Positions 42,330 through 49,678 of a DNA stretch of 64,000 nucleotides are shown here, in pieces. Origin of the DNA: Terriglobus roseus DSM 18391 (GTDB lineage: Bacteria > Acidobacteriota > Terriglobia > Terriglobales > Acidobacteriaceae); assembly GCF_000265425.1 (NCBI RefSeq), contig NC_018014.1, forward strand, positions 3,348,001 to 3,412,000, given 5' to 3'. Position numbers and translations under genes: made by a program. Numbering within the stretch: position 1 is the stretch's first letter; every line of letters starts with the position of its first letter. Under the pieces are notes generated by a model. It ran no database searches. It saw only the letters and a list, made by a program, of their open reading frames with translations, and had not been told where the DNA came from.

Positions 42330-43420
42330 GGCCTCTCGTCGTCCGTAAGAGGGCGCCGGCCGGAGCGATAGAGCCTCGCGTAGGCGGATTCCATCTGTTC
42401 CAGCGTAAATTCGGTGCGGTAGGTCTCGCTGGCATTGGTGCCGAGTTGTGCTCGCAGAACGGGATCTTCGATTAAGCGGAGGATCGATCCTGCCATGGTG
42501 GCTGGATCGCCCACCGGCGACATCAAGCCGCCGCCGGAGAGATCGACGATCTCCTTCATGCCGCCGACTGCGGTTACAACAGCCGGCAGTCCGAGCGACA
42601 TGCCCTGCAGTAGGGACATGGGCAGACCTTCCGAGGTGGAGGACATCGCTACGGCGTCAGCCGCGTTGAAGAAGCGCTCCGTCTGCATCTGCTCGCCCCA
42701 GAAGGTGACGACATCCGACAGGTGCAAGTCGCGCGCGATGGACTCCAGGGAGGCGCGTACGGGACCGTCTCCGACGATCCAGAGGCGAAGGCGCGGTTCC
42801 TTCGTGTGGGCGATGGAGACGGCCTTCAGCAGTGTGCCGAGGTCCTTGATGGCGGCGACGCGGCCAACGAAGAGCAGGGTGAAGAAGTTGTCGTCGCGCA
42901 GGACGGAGGCGGAGGTCTGCACGGGGGCTGCGCCGTTGTAGACGCGGACGATTTGATCGAGGCGAGCGAGCGGTGCTCCACGAAGGTTGTTGCAGGTGAT
43001 GTCGCAGATGCCGACGATCCAGTCGAGGCATCGCGCGACGAGGTTGAACTTGATCTCGGCCGCAGTGTCGTAGGGAGGCGAGACGAGGCTGTGACGCGTT
43101 GCCAGGACACACGAGGCGCCTGCGAGGCGGGCACCCAGCGCCGCCTGCAGTGTCGGTGCGGGATTGTGGCAGTGCACTACATCCGGTCGCATCTTGCGGA
43201 AGAGCCGAAGGTATCGTAAGACTGTCTTTGCGGGATGCGCCTCACCCATGACATGGGTGTTGATGCCATCCTCAATGAGTCGTTCACCGAGGATTCCGAG
43301 CTTGCTGTAGGCGCATACTGTTACATCGTGGCCTTTTTTTTGCTGAAGGCGGCTTAGCTGCGCAACCAGCATCTCTGCTCCGCCCATCTCCATGCTGTAG
43401 ACAACGTGCACGATCTTCAT
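42326..43420 (-). CDS. Glycosyltransferase family 4
   Basis: 364 residues from ATG 43420; the frame is open far upstream but those codons lie opposite the divergent deacetylase-like gene. GT-B features: MKIVHVVYSMEMGGAEMLVA at the start (Gly-Gly-Ala-Glu), VVHCHNPAPTLQ, LLFVGRVAAIKDLGTLLKAV and the donor-binding SEGLPMSLLQGMSLGLPAVV with E-x7-G/E spacing. It probably adds a sugar from a nucleotide donor to the repeat unit. Confidence 0.9.
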   Translation of the reverse strand: MKIVHVVYSMEMGGAEMLVAQLSRLQQKKGHDVTVCAYSKLGILGERLIEDGINTHVMGEAHPAKTVLRYLRLFRKMRPDVVHCHNPAPTLQAALGARLAGASCVLATRHSLVSPPYDTAAEIKFNLVARCLDWIVGICDITCNNLRGAPLARLDQIVRVYNGAAPVQTSASVLRDDNFFTLLFVGRVAAIKDLGTLLKAVSIAHTKEPRLRLWIVGDGPVRASLESIARDLHLSDVVTFWGEQMQTERFFNAADAVAMSSTSEGLPMSLLQGMSLGLPAVVTAVGGMKEIVDLSGGGLMSPVGDPATMAGSILRLIEDPVLRAQLGTNASETYRTEFTLEQMESAYARLYRSGRRPLTDDERP

Positions 43421-43468
43421 CGGTAGTCTTGACGATACGCGAGCGAGACGACGCCAATGGATGAGTGA

Positions 43469-44545
43469 ATGAAACTTCCGAAGCATGCCGAGCTGTGGCT
43501 TGCGCCGTATCTGCGAAATCGTTTGGAACACGCTTTGAACCGCACGCCGGCGAAGCGGTTGTGGGTTGCTCTGACGGACCACTGGGAACCGTGGGGCGGC
43601 AAGGCCAGCGAGGCAACCGCGACTGCGCGCGTGAAGGCGTGGACGGATCATTGGCCGCAGATCGCGTGGGGGGCGCCGCCGGACGATACGGGACGGCCTC
43701 CCTGCTACACCTTCTTCTACCCGCAGGAGGAGTATCACCCAAAGACGCTCAGCGCGCTGGAGCCCATGGTTGCAGATGGTGTTGGAGATGTGGAAGTACA
43801 CATCCACCACGAGCACGATACGGCCGAGACCTTCACCGAGAAAATCGTCCACTACTGCAAGCAGCTACGGTATGAACACAACATGCTGCGCGAGCGGGAT
43901 GGCCGGATCATCTTTGGCTTCATCCACGGCAACTGGGCGCTGGACAACTCTTACCCCGACGGACGGCTGTGCGGCGTGAATGGTGAGATCTCCGTGCTGT
44001 CGAAGCTGGGCTGCTATGCCGACTTCACCATGCCTTCCCTGCCGTCGGTGACGCAGGGTCGCATCGTGAATGAGGTCTACTGGGCCACGGGATCGCCTGA
44101 CCGCAGCAAGAGCTACGATCGTGGCGTTCGCGCGACAGTTGGAGGCGGGCGGCAGGGAGAGCTGATGCTGGTGACGGGGCCGCTGGGCATCCGGTATCGC
44201 GGACGGGTGATGCCTCGGCTCGAGACCGGCGAGATCGCGGTCTACGACCCGCCAACGGCGTACCGCGTCGAGCGTTGGCTGGACCTGGCTCCGCGCATTG
44301 GCGAGGACATCTTCCTGAAGCTGCACGGGCATGGCGCGCGCGAGGATAACGCTCGCGCGCTGCTGGGCACGGCCGGCCTTGCACCGATGTTCCGGTGGTT
44401 GAGGCAGGCCGCTGACCGCCGCGGCATTGAGCTGCGATGGGCCAGCGCCTTTGAGATGGCCTCAGCGGTGGAGCGGCTCACGAACGCCGCTCCTACTGCT
44501 AATTCGCCGCTTGTGGACGTGCCGGCTTCAACGAGAGCTTTGTAA
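43469..44545 (+). CDS. NodB/glycoside-hydrolase-like deacetylase-family protein of the polysaccharide locus
   Basis: 358 residues without signal peptide. The core reads as a deacetylase-type barrel: LWVALTDHWEPWGG (a candidate metal aspartate and histidine), VEVHIHHEHDTAETF (histidine cluster), FGFIHGNWALDNSYPDG and a C-terminal KLHGHGAREDN. It lacks the standard TFDDG NodB motif. Relatives of this kind occur in exosortase polysaccharide loci as uncharacterised members. Hydrolysis or deacetylation of a glycan precursor is likely; the substrate is unknown. Its 3' end overlaps the convergent dehydrogenase gene by 47 bases. Confidence 0.65.
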   Translation: MKLPKHAELWLAPYLRNRLEHALNRTPAKRLWVALTDHWEPWGGKASEATATARVKAWTDHWPQIAWGAPPDDTGRPPCYTFFYPQEEYHPKTLSALEPMVADGVGDVEVHIHHEHDTAETFTEKIVHYCKQLRYEHNMLRERDGRIIFGFIHGNWALDNSYPDGRLCGVNGEISVLSKLGCYADFTMPSLPSVTQGRIVNEVYWATGSPDRSKSYDRGVRATVGGGRQGELMLVTGPLGIRYRGRVMPRLETGEIAVYDPPTAYRVERWLDLAPRIGEDIFLKLHGHGAREDNARALLGTAGLAPMFRWLRQAADRRGIELRWASAFEMASAVERLTNAAPTANSPLVDVPASTRAL

Positions 44546-45797
44546 GATCCAGCACGGGTAGACCGCTGTTGCGGATGGCCGCGGCGGTCTCTGCCGTGGG
44601 CTTCTGCGCGATCACGATGGCATTGACGCCAGCGAGGAGATCGCTGAGCGAGCGTTCCATGAGGCGACCGATGTGCGGCAACGCTGAGACTACGAAGCTA
44701 AGGTTGCTGCCGTAGATCTCATCGAGGCGGATGTGCGGATCGAATATGCGCGTCTCGCGGCCCTTGCCCAGCAGGTGCTCGACGATGGTGATGACGGGGC
44801 TCTCTCGGAGATCGTCGGTGTCTTCCTTAAATGCGAGACCGAAGATACCGATGCGCTTGCCTGGCAGCGCGAAGATATCGCGGATGCTGCGGCGAAGATG
44901 CTCATCATTCGCCGGCAGGACGGACTCCAGCATAGGTAGCTTCACATCCAGGCGCGATGCACGGAAGGTAAGTGCTCGCAGGTCCTTCGGAAGGCATGAG
45001 CCGCCGAAGGCAAACCCGGGCTTCATGTAGGCGGGCGAGATATTCAGTTTCACGTCCCTGCACATGGTTTCCATGACCTGCATAGGATCCACGCCAAGTT
45101 CCGAGGCCAGCGATCCGATCTCGTTGGCAAAACCGATCTTCACGGCGTGGAAGGCGTTGCAGGCGTACTTGATCATCTCTGCCGTACGGAGTGAGACTAC
45201 AGCGCCTTCGATGGGCAGACTGTCATAGAGACCCGCTACGAGCTGTGCGGCGGCCTCTGTGGTGCCTCCAACGACGAGCAGTGAGGGTTCCAGGAAGTCC
45301 TTGACCGCCGTGCCCTCGCGCAGGAACTCAGGGTTCGAAGCGACGGCAACGTTCGCGTGCGACGCGAAGATGGTCTCCTGCAGGCTTTCGCATGTGCCGG
45401 GGAAGACGGTGCTGCGCACTGTGACGACGAGCGGACGATCGCGCGGCTGCATGAGCTCAGCGATTTCGGCGCAGACGCGGCGCAGTTGGCTGAGATCGAT
45501 GTTGCCGTTCGCCTGCGAGGGTGTACCGACGCAGAGCAGAACTACGTCAGCGTCTGCGATCGCCTGGGCATCGAGCGAGCCCGCGCGGAGGCGACCTGCT
45601 GCTACATTCTGCTGAATGAGCTCTTCGAGACCGGGCTCGTAGAAAGGTGAACGCTGCTGATTGATGGTGGAGACTTTGTATTGGTCACGGTCAACACCAA
45701 GGACCTTATGACCAAGTGATGCGAGACACGCCGAGCTGACGCAGCCAACATAACCAAGTCCCATCACGATTACATTTTTAGGTGAAGCGCTTTCCAT
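44499..45797 (-). CDS. Nucleotide-sugar 6-dehydrogenase, GDP-mannose (AlgD)-like
   Basis: 432 residues from ATG 45797, which has AAGG six bases upstream; ATG 45803 would give 434. The NAD site is VIVMGLGYVGCVSSACLA. The family motifs VVTVRSTVFPGT, NPEFLREGTAVKDF, AEMIKYACNAFHAVKIGFAN and FGGSCLPKDLRALT (catalytic cysteine) follow the AlgD pattern more closely than typical UDP-glucose dehydrogenase. It would oxidise a nucleotide sugar to a uronic acid, making the polymer acidic. GDP-mannose is favoured by sequence but UDP-sugars cannot be excluded. Confidence 0.88.
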   Translation of the reverse strand: MESASPKNVIVMGLGYVGCVSSACLASLGHKVLGVDRDQYKVSTINQQRSPFYEPGLEELIQQNVAAGRLRAGSLDAQAIADADVVLLCVGTPSQANGNIDLSQLRRVCAEIAELMQPRDRPLVVTVRSTVFPGTCESLQETIFASHANVAVASNPEFLREGTAVKDFLEPSLLVVGGTTEAAAQLVAGLYDSLPIEGAVVSLRTAEMIKYACNAFHAVKIGFANEIGSLASELGVDPMQVMETMCRDVKLNISPAYMKPGFAFGGSCLPKDLRALTFRASRLDVKLPMLESVLPANDEHLRRSIRDIFALPGKRIGIFGLAFKEDTDDLRESPVITIVEHLLGKGRETRIFDPHIRLDEIYGSNLSFVVSALPHIGRLMERSLSDLLAGVNAIVIAQKPTAETAAAIRNSGLPVLDLTKLSLKPARPQAAN

Positions 45798-45881
45798 GAA
45801 CATCCTTGCTGCGGCCGCATAAGCAGCGAACGCACGTAAGTGTTATACGTAAAAAGGTTTGAAGGAGTTGTGCCGTCAGTT

Positions 45882-47075
45882 ATGAAGATCCTCTGGGTCA
45901 GTCCCTTCTTCCTTCATCCCACAGATCGCGGCGGGCAGATCAGGACCTTAGGCACTCTTAAAGAGTTGCACAAACGCCATGAGGTCCATTTCTGCGCGCT
46001 CAACGCGTCGAGCAATACTGAGGGTCCAGCACGCGCGGTTGAGTACTCCACACGCTCCTTTGTTGTTCCGCACGATCCTGTTCCACGAACATCGTTTCGG
46101 ATCATTCCTCAGGTCCTGCAGGCAATTCTTTCGCCATTGCCACTGGCTGTGTCACGTTACCGTTCCGTTGCCTTGCAAAAGCTTATTTCGCAAAGGCTGA
46201 AGAATGAGCGGTATGACTCGATTGTCTGTGACTTTCTAGCGTGTGCGCCGAACTTTTCAGAGATGGCGCCCGTCGTGCTATTTCAGCACAATGTGGAAAC
46301 AACCATATGGCAACGCCACGCGGAACAAAGCACTTCTTTTCTGCGCAAGCGCTTCTTTGCCATGCAGGCAAAGAAGATGGCCGCCTATGAGGCCGAGACA
46401 TGCCGACGGTCGCGGTTTGTGATCGCGGTGTCGGGTATGGATGCGCGTCGCATGCGGGAGGACTTCTCGGTTGAGCGCGTTGCCAGCGTTTCCACGGGTG
46501 TCGATGTCGAGAGCCTGGCACCGCCGCCCCATGCGGAAGCCGTTGGGGACCTGATCTTCTCCGGGTCGATGGACTGGCTGCCGAACATCGATGCCATGGA
46601 ATACTTCCTTCGCGAGATCCTGCCCTTGATACGGGAAGAGTTGCCAGCGACCACGCTGACGATCGCAGGCCGAGCGCCTGACCCGCGAGTGGTGCGGGCG
46701 GCACAGGGTATGGAAGGCATCACCATCACGGGCAGCGTTCCAGATATGCGTCCGTATTTATGGGGATCGAAGGTTTCGATCATTCCACTTCGCATTGGCG
46801 GCGGAACCCGCCTGAAGGTGTACGAGAGCATGGCTTCGGGCGTGCCAATTGTATCGACGAGTATTGGAGCTGAGGGCTTGTCGTATACGCCCGGGCATGA
46901 CCTGCTGGTTGGCGATACACCGCGCGAGTTTGCGCAGCAGTGCGTGCGGATGCTGCGCGATGCGCAGGACCGAAAGGCTGTGGCGGACCATGCGATGAAG
47001 CTGGTCCGCGACAACTTCTCGTGGGCTGCTGTAACCGAAGGATTTGAAGCGATCCTGCAGGACAACCGCCTGTGA
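45882..47075 (+). CDS. Glycosyltransferase family 4
   Basis: 397 residues from ATG 45882 (MKILWVSPFF, a typical GT4 start); GTG 45870 is closer to the AAGGAG site and is an alternative. N-terminal domain with RGGQIRTLGTLKELHKRHEV, C-terminal donor domain with LIFSGSMDWLPNIDAMEYFL, TLTIAGRAPDPRV, ITGSVPDMRPYL and IPLRIGGGTRLKVYESMASG containing the donor-binding Glu. It belongs to the group of sugar transferases that use nucleotide hexoses. It overlaps the next GT4 gene by four bases. Confidence 0.9.
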   Translation: MKILWVSPFFLHPTDRGGQIRTLGTLKELHKRHEVHFCALNASSNTEGPARAVEYSTRSFVVPHDPVPRTSFRIIPQVLQAILSPLPLAVSRYRSVALQKLISQRLKNERYDSIVCDFLACAPNFSEMAPVVLFQHNVETTIWQRHAEQSTSFLRKRFFAMQAKKMAAYEAETCRRSRFVIAVSGMDARRMREDFSVERVASVSTGVDVESLAPPPHAEAVGDLIFSGSMDWLPNIDAMEYFLREILPLIREELPATTLTIAGRAPDPRVVRAAQGMEGITITGSVPDMRPYLWGSKVSIIPLRIGGGTRLKVYESMASGVPIVSTSIGAEGLSYTPGHDLLVGDTPREFAQQCVRMLRDAQDRKAVADHAMKLVRDNFSWAAVTEGFEAILQDNRL

Positions 47076-48274
47076 GAGAGGAAAACCTAGGCATGAAGGA
47101 ATCGACGCGGCGGAAGCTGCGAGTCGCGGTGATCACGGACTACTTCCCTACATCTGTACAGCCCTGGGCTGGGCACTCTGCCTACCAGACGTTGCTGGAG
47201 TTGGCTCATCGCTGCGAGATTGAGGTCTTCTATCCCGAGTCGGTGTACCCGAAGATGCTGACGCCGCGCAGCCGCACCTACTCGTCGATGGACCGAACGT
47301 ATGAGCCGCCGGGGATCAAGACGCACTACCTCCCTTTCTGGGCGATGCCGGTTATATCGCGGCCTTTGAATGGATGGCTTGCTGCACGTGCAATACGGAG
47401 GAGTGTCGCCGCCTATCAGCCGGATGTGATCCTGAGCTACATCGTGTACCCTGCCGGCTTTGCGGCGGTTCGTGTCGGCAGGCACATTGGTGTGCCTGCG
47501 GTGCTGACTGCGATTGGGTCGGACCTGAACCGGATCAGCGGTTCTGTCGTTCGACGCATGACGCGGTATGCTCTGCGCCATGCTGCGGGCGTGGTGACGG
47601 TAAGCCGCGATCTGCTGCGGACTGCGCTGATGCTGGGCGCTCGCGCGGATCGTAGTGTCGCAATCCTGAACGGATGTGACACAAAGAAGTTCCGGCCACG
47701 GGATCGCATTGCTGCACGCGGGATGCTGGATGTTCCCCTGCAACAGGAGATCGTGCTGTACGTTGGCCGACTGGACCTGCGAAAGGGCCTGATCGAGCTG
47801 GTCGAAGCGGTGGCTCTGCTGCGTCAGCGTCGTCCGAAGGTGCATTGCTACATCGTGGGTGAGGGATCGGACCGCACCGTTCTGAACGATTGCGTTGCGC
47901 GGTGTGGCATGGAGTCACACATCACGTTTGTGCCGTCGTGCGCTACGGAGCGTGTGGCGACATGGATTGCTGCCTCGGATTTGCTTACGCTTCCTTCTTA
48001 TAAGGAAGGGTGTCCTAATGTGATTCTGGAGAGTCTTTGCTCTGGGCGGCCGGTGGTTGCAACGGATGTTGGCGGGATTCCGGAGTTGATGGATGAGGCG
48101 AGCGGTAAGCTGGTTAAGCCTAAGAATGTAGAGGAGTTAAGCCGGGCTTTGGACGAGGTGCTGTCGCGGCGATGGAATGCGGATTCGCTTGCGGACAAGC
48201 ATCACCGGAGCTGGCAGGACGTCAGCGACGACCTATACGAGGTGCTGGCGAGGGCTGCCGATTCCAATTCCTGA
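47072..48274 (+). CDS. Glycosyltransferase family 4
   Basis: 400 residues from GTG 47072 in a GTGA overlap; ATG 47093 is an alternative. GT-B fold: LRVAVITDYFPTSVQPWAG, DVILSYIVYPAGFAAV, AIGSDLNRI, VGRLDLRKGLIELVEAVALL and SYKEGCPNVILESLCSGRPV with the E-x7-E donor signature. It resembles colanic-acid/capsule WcaL-type transferases. Translationally coupled to the preceding transferase; it ends just before the convergent regulator gene. Confidence 0.9.
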   Translation: MREENLGMKESTRRKLRVAVITDYFPTSVQPWAGHSAYQTLLELAHRCEIEVFYPESVYPKMLTPRSRTYSSMDRTYEPPGIKTHYLPFWAMPVISRPLNGWLAARAIRRSVAAYQPDVILSYIVYPAGFAAVRVGRHIGVPAVLTAIGSDLNRISGSVVRRMTRYALRHAAGVVTVSRDLLRTALMLGARADRSVAILNGCDTKKFRPRDRIAARGMLDVPLQQEIVLYVGRLDLRKGLIELVEAVALLRQRRPKVHCYIVGEGSDRTVLNDCVARCGMESHITFVPSCATERVATWIAASDLLTLPSYKEGCPNVILESLCSGRPVVATDVGGIPELMDEASGKLVKPKNVEELSRALDEVLSRRWNADSLADKHHRSWQDVSDDLYEVLARAADSNS

Positions 48275-48289
48275 GGGAAATGAATCGAT

Positions 48290-49339
48290 TCAGTAGTTTG
48301 CAGCGCGCAGTGCGCTCGAAGGTATGGTGTGGACCTTGGACTGGTTGTCCTGGGCCGCACCGAAGTCGCTGAGCTTGTAGAGCAGCGACCGGTAGCTGAT
48401 GCTGAGCCACTTGGCGGTCTTCTGGCGGTTCCAGCCGTTTGCCTGCAGCACTTTGAGGATGATCTGGCGTTCCAGGTCCTGGGTGACCTGCCGGGTGATC
48501 TCTTTGAGTGCGACGGGGTGGCTGACGTCCACTTCATCGAGGGCCCAATTGCGTGTGACACCATTTCTGGAGTCCATGAGTTCGCGGGTGATGACCTCTT
48601 CCGAGCCCATGATGACGAAGTTGCGGAGCAGGTTATCCATCTGCCGGATGTTGCCGGGCCAGTAGTAGCCCTCCATCATCTGCAACACGTCCTGGGACAG
48701 CAGCGGCCGGGAACGCATGGCTTCACGGGAGTGCTTTTCCAGGAAGAACTCGACGAGGCCCAGGATATCTTCGGAACGTTCGCGCAGGGGCGGCAACATC
48801 ACCTTGACGGCGTTGATGCGGTAGAGGAGGTCGATGCGGAACTTTCCGGCATCGATCAGGCCCTGCAGATCGACCGTGGTGGTTGAGATGACGCGGACAA
48901 ATGTGCCACCGACAGAGCCCGTGTCGTACTGCTTGAGGACGATCAGGAGCTTGGACTGGGACGGAAGGTCGAGTTCGTGGATGCCATCGAGCAGGAGGGT
49001 GCCCCCCTCGCGAAGGAGCGTTGCGAGTTCGGACTCTACCGCGTCGCCTTCGAGGAGACCGTCGAGGAGGCTATCGAGCACGGAGGTAATTTCTTCCGGT
49101 GAGACACAGCTGAGCTTGGCAAGACGGCCCGGGTTGCGGGACTGGAGATGAAGCAGCTCTGCCACTACATCTTTTCCCGTCCCGCACTCTCCCTCGAGCA
49201 GCACGGGGAGGTCTGTCTGCGCCAAAAGCTCAAGATTCCGCCGGATCTGCTGCATGTGCAGGGTCCTGCCGAAAAATGAGCTCGCGAACGTAGACGAGGG
49301 CGAAAGAAATGGCCGCTTTGCGGGATTCAATAGTGTCAT
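48290..49339 (-). CDS. Degenerate NtrC-family AAA+ regulator without GAFTGA loop or receiver
   Basis: 349 residues. No receiver domain. Walker A is intact (GECGTGKD, 50-57). In place of the 'ELFGYEQGAFTGA' loop there is a divergent acidic stretch (residues 80-105), and the Walker B motif reads GTLLLDGIHEL, with Gly119 where the catalytic Glu should be. The Arg-finger region (LLYRINAVKVMLPPLRER) and a C-terminal Fis-type helix-turn-helix (LERQIILKVLQANGWNRQKT) remain. It should still bind DNA but probably cannot open sigma-54 holoenzyme by itself. It is divergent from the intact activator at 49679 and may antagonise or hetero-oligomerise with it. Confidence 0.88.
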   Translation of the reverse strand: MTLLNPAKRPFLSPSSTFASSFFGRTLHMQQIRRNLELLAQTDLPVLLEGECGTGKDVVAELLHLQSRNPGRLAKLSCVSPEEITSVLDSLLDGLLEGDAVESELATLLREGGTLLLDGIHELDLPSQSKLLIVLKQYDTGSVGGTFVRVISTTTVDLQGLIDAGKFRIDLLYRINAVKVMLPPLRERSEDILGLVEFFLEKHSREAMRSRPLLSQDVLQMMEGYYWPGNIRQMDNLLRNFVIMGSEEVITRELMDSRNGVTRNWALDEVDVSHPVALKEITRQVTQDLERQIILKVLQANGWNRQKTAKWLSISYRSLLYKLSDFGAAQDNQSKVHTIPSSALRAANY

Positions 49340-49361
49340 CGTTACTGCCTAAAAACTGTTG

Positions 49362-49377
49362 TGCACATGAACAGCCA
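49362..49377 (-). promoter_or_regulatory. Sigma-54 promoter of the degenerate regulator gene
   Basis: Read on the minus strand: TGGCTG-N5-GTGCA with exact GG-N10-GC spacing. The predicted start is near 49352, only about a dozen bases before ATG 49339. The same -12 variant (GTGCA) is seen at 28570. Confidence 0.55.
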
Positions 49378-49471
49378 TTCGCGCTGAAGTGCAAAGACGG
49401 CGTCACAAACCGCCAATTTGCGCATTAGACTAGGATGATTAGTGCTACCTGACTTCCCATTTTGCCGACTT

Positions 49472-49489
49472 AGGGTAAAAAGTTACCCT
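49472..49489. promoter_or_regulatory. Perfect hairpin/operator between the two regulator genes
   Basis: AGGGTAA-AAAG-TTACCCT, seven perfect base pairs with a four-base loop, followed by TTTT on the plus strand. It lies near the middle of the 339-base divergent region, so an operator is more likely than a terminator. Confidence 0.5.
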
Positions 49490-49572
49490 TTTGGTGATTA
49501 TTTGCCCCCTTCGATGCATCTGTCAGGGATTTTTGAGCATTGACCTTTCGAGGCGGTGAACAGGCTCTTTTG

Positions 49573-49586
49573 TGCAACGCATTGCA
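49573..49586. promoter_or_regulatory. TGCAA-N4-TTGCA inverted repeat upstream of the intact activator
   Basis: TGCAACGCATTGCA has the same perfect half-sites and spacing as the site at 34424. It lies about 95 bases before the TTG start at 49679. No sigma-54 promoter follows it, so it could be an autoregulatory site. Confidence 0.45.
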
Positions 49587-49678
49587 GGTATTGAATATCT
49601 AAGAATTAGGCGGTACTTTGTGAACACTCGACGCCGCCCGTAGCGATCCATTTACCACTTCTCTTCCCCGGAGTTACC

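Noticed and set aside
42326-43852. Extended 508-residue version of the minus-strand GT4 protein
   Set aside because: The extra N-terminal part overlaps the divergent deacetylase-like gene and precedes the standard GT4 start at 43420.
49491-49506. TGGTGATTATTTGCC as a sigma-54 promoter for the intact activator
   Set aside because: GG and GC are nine, not ten, bases apart; the spacing is strict for sigma-54.
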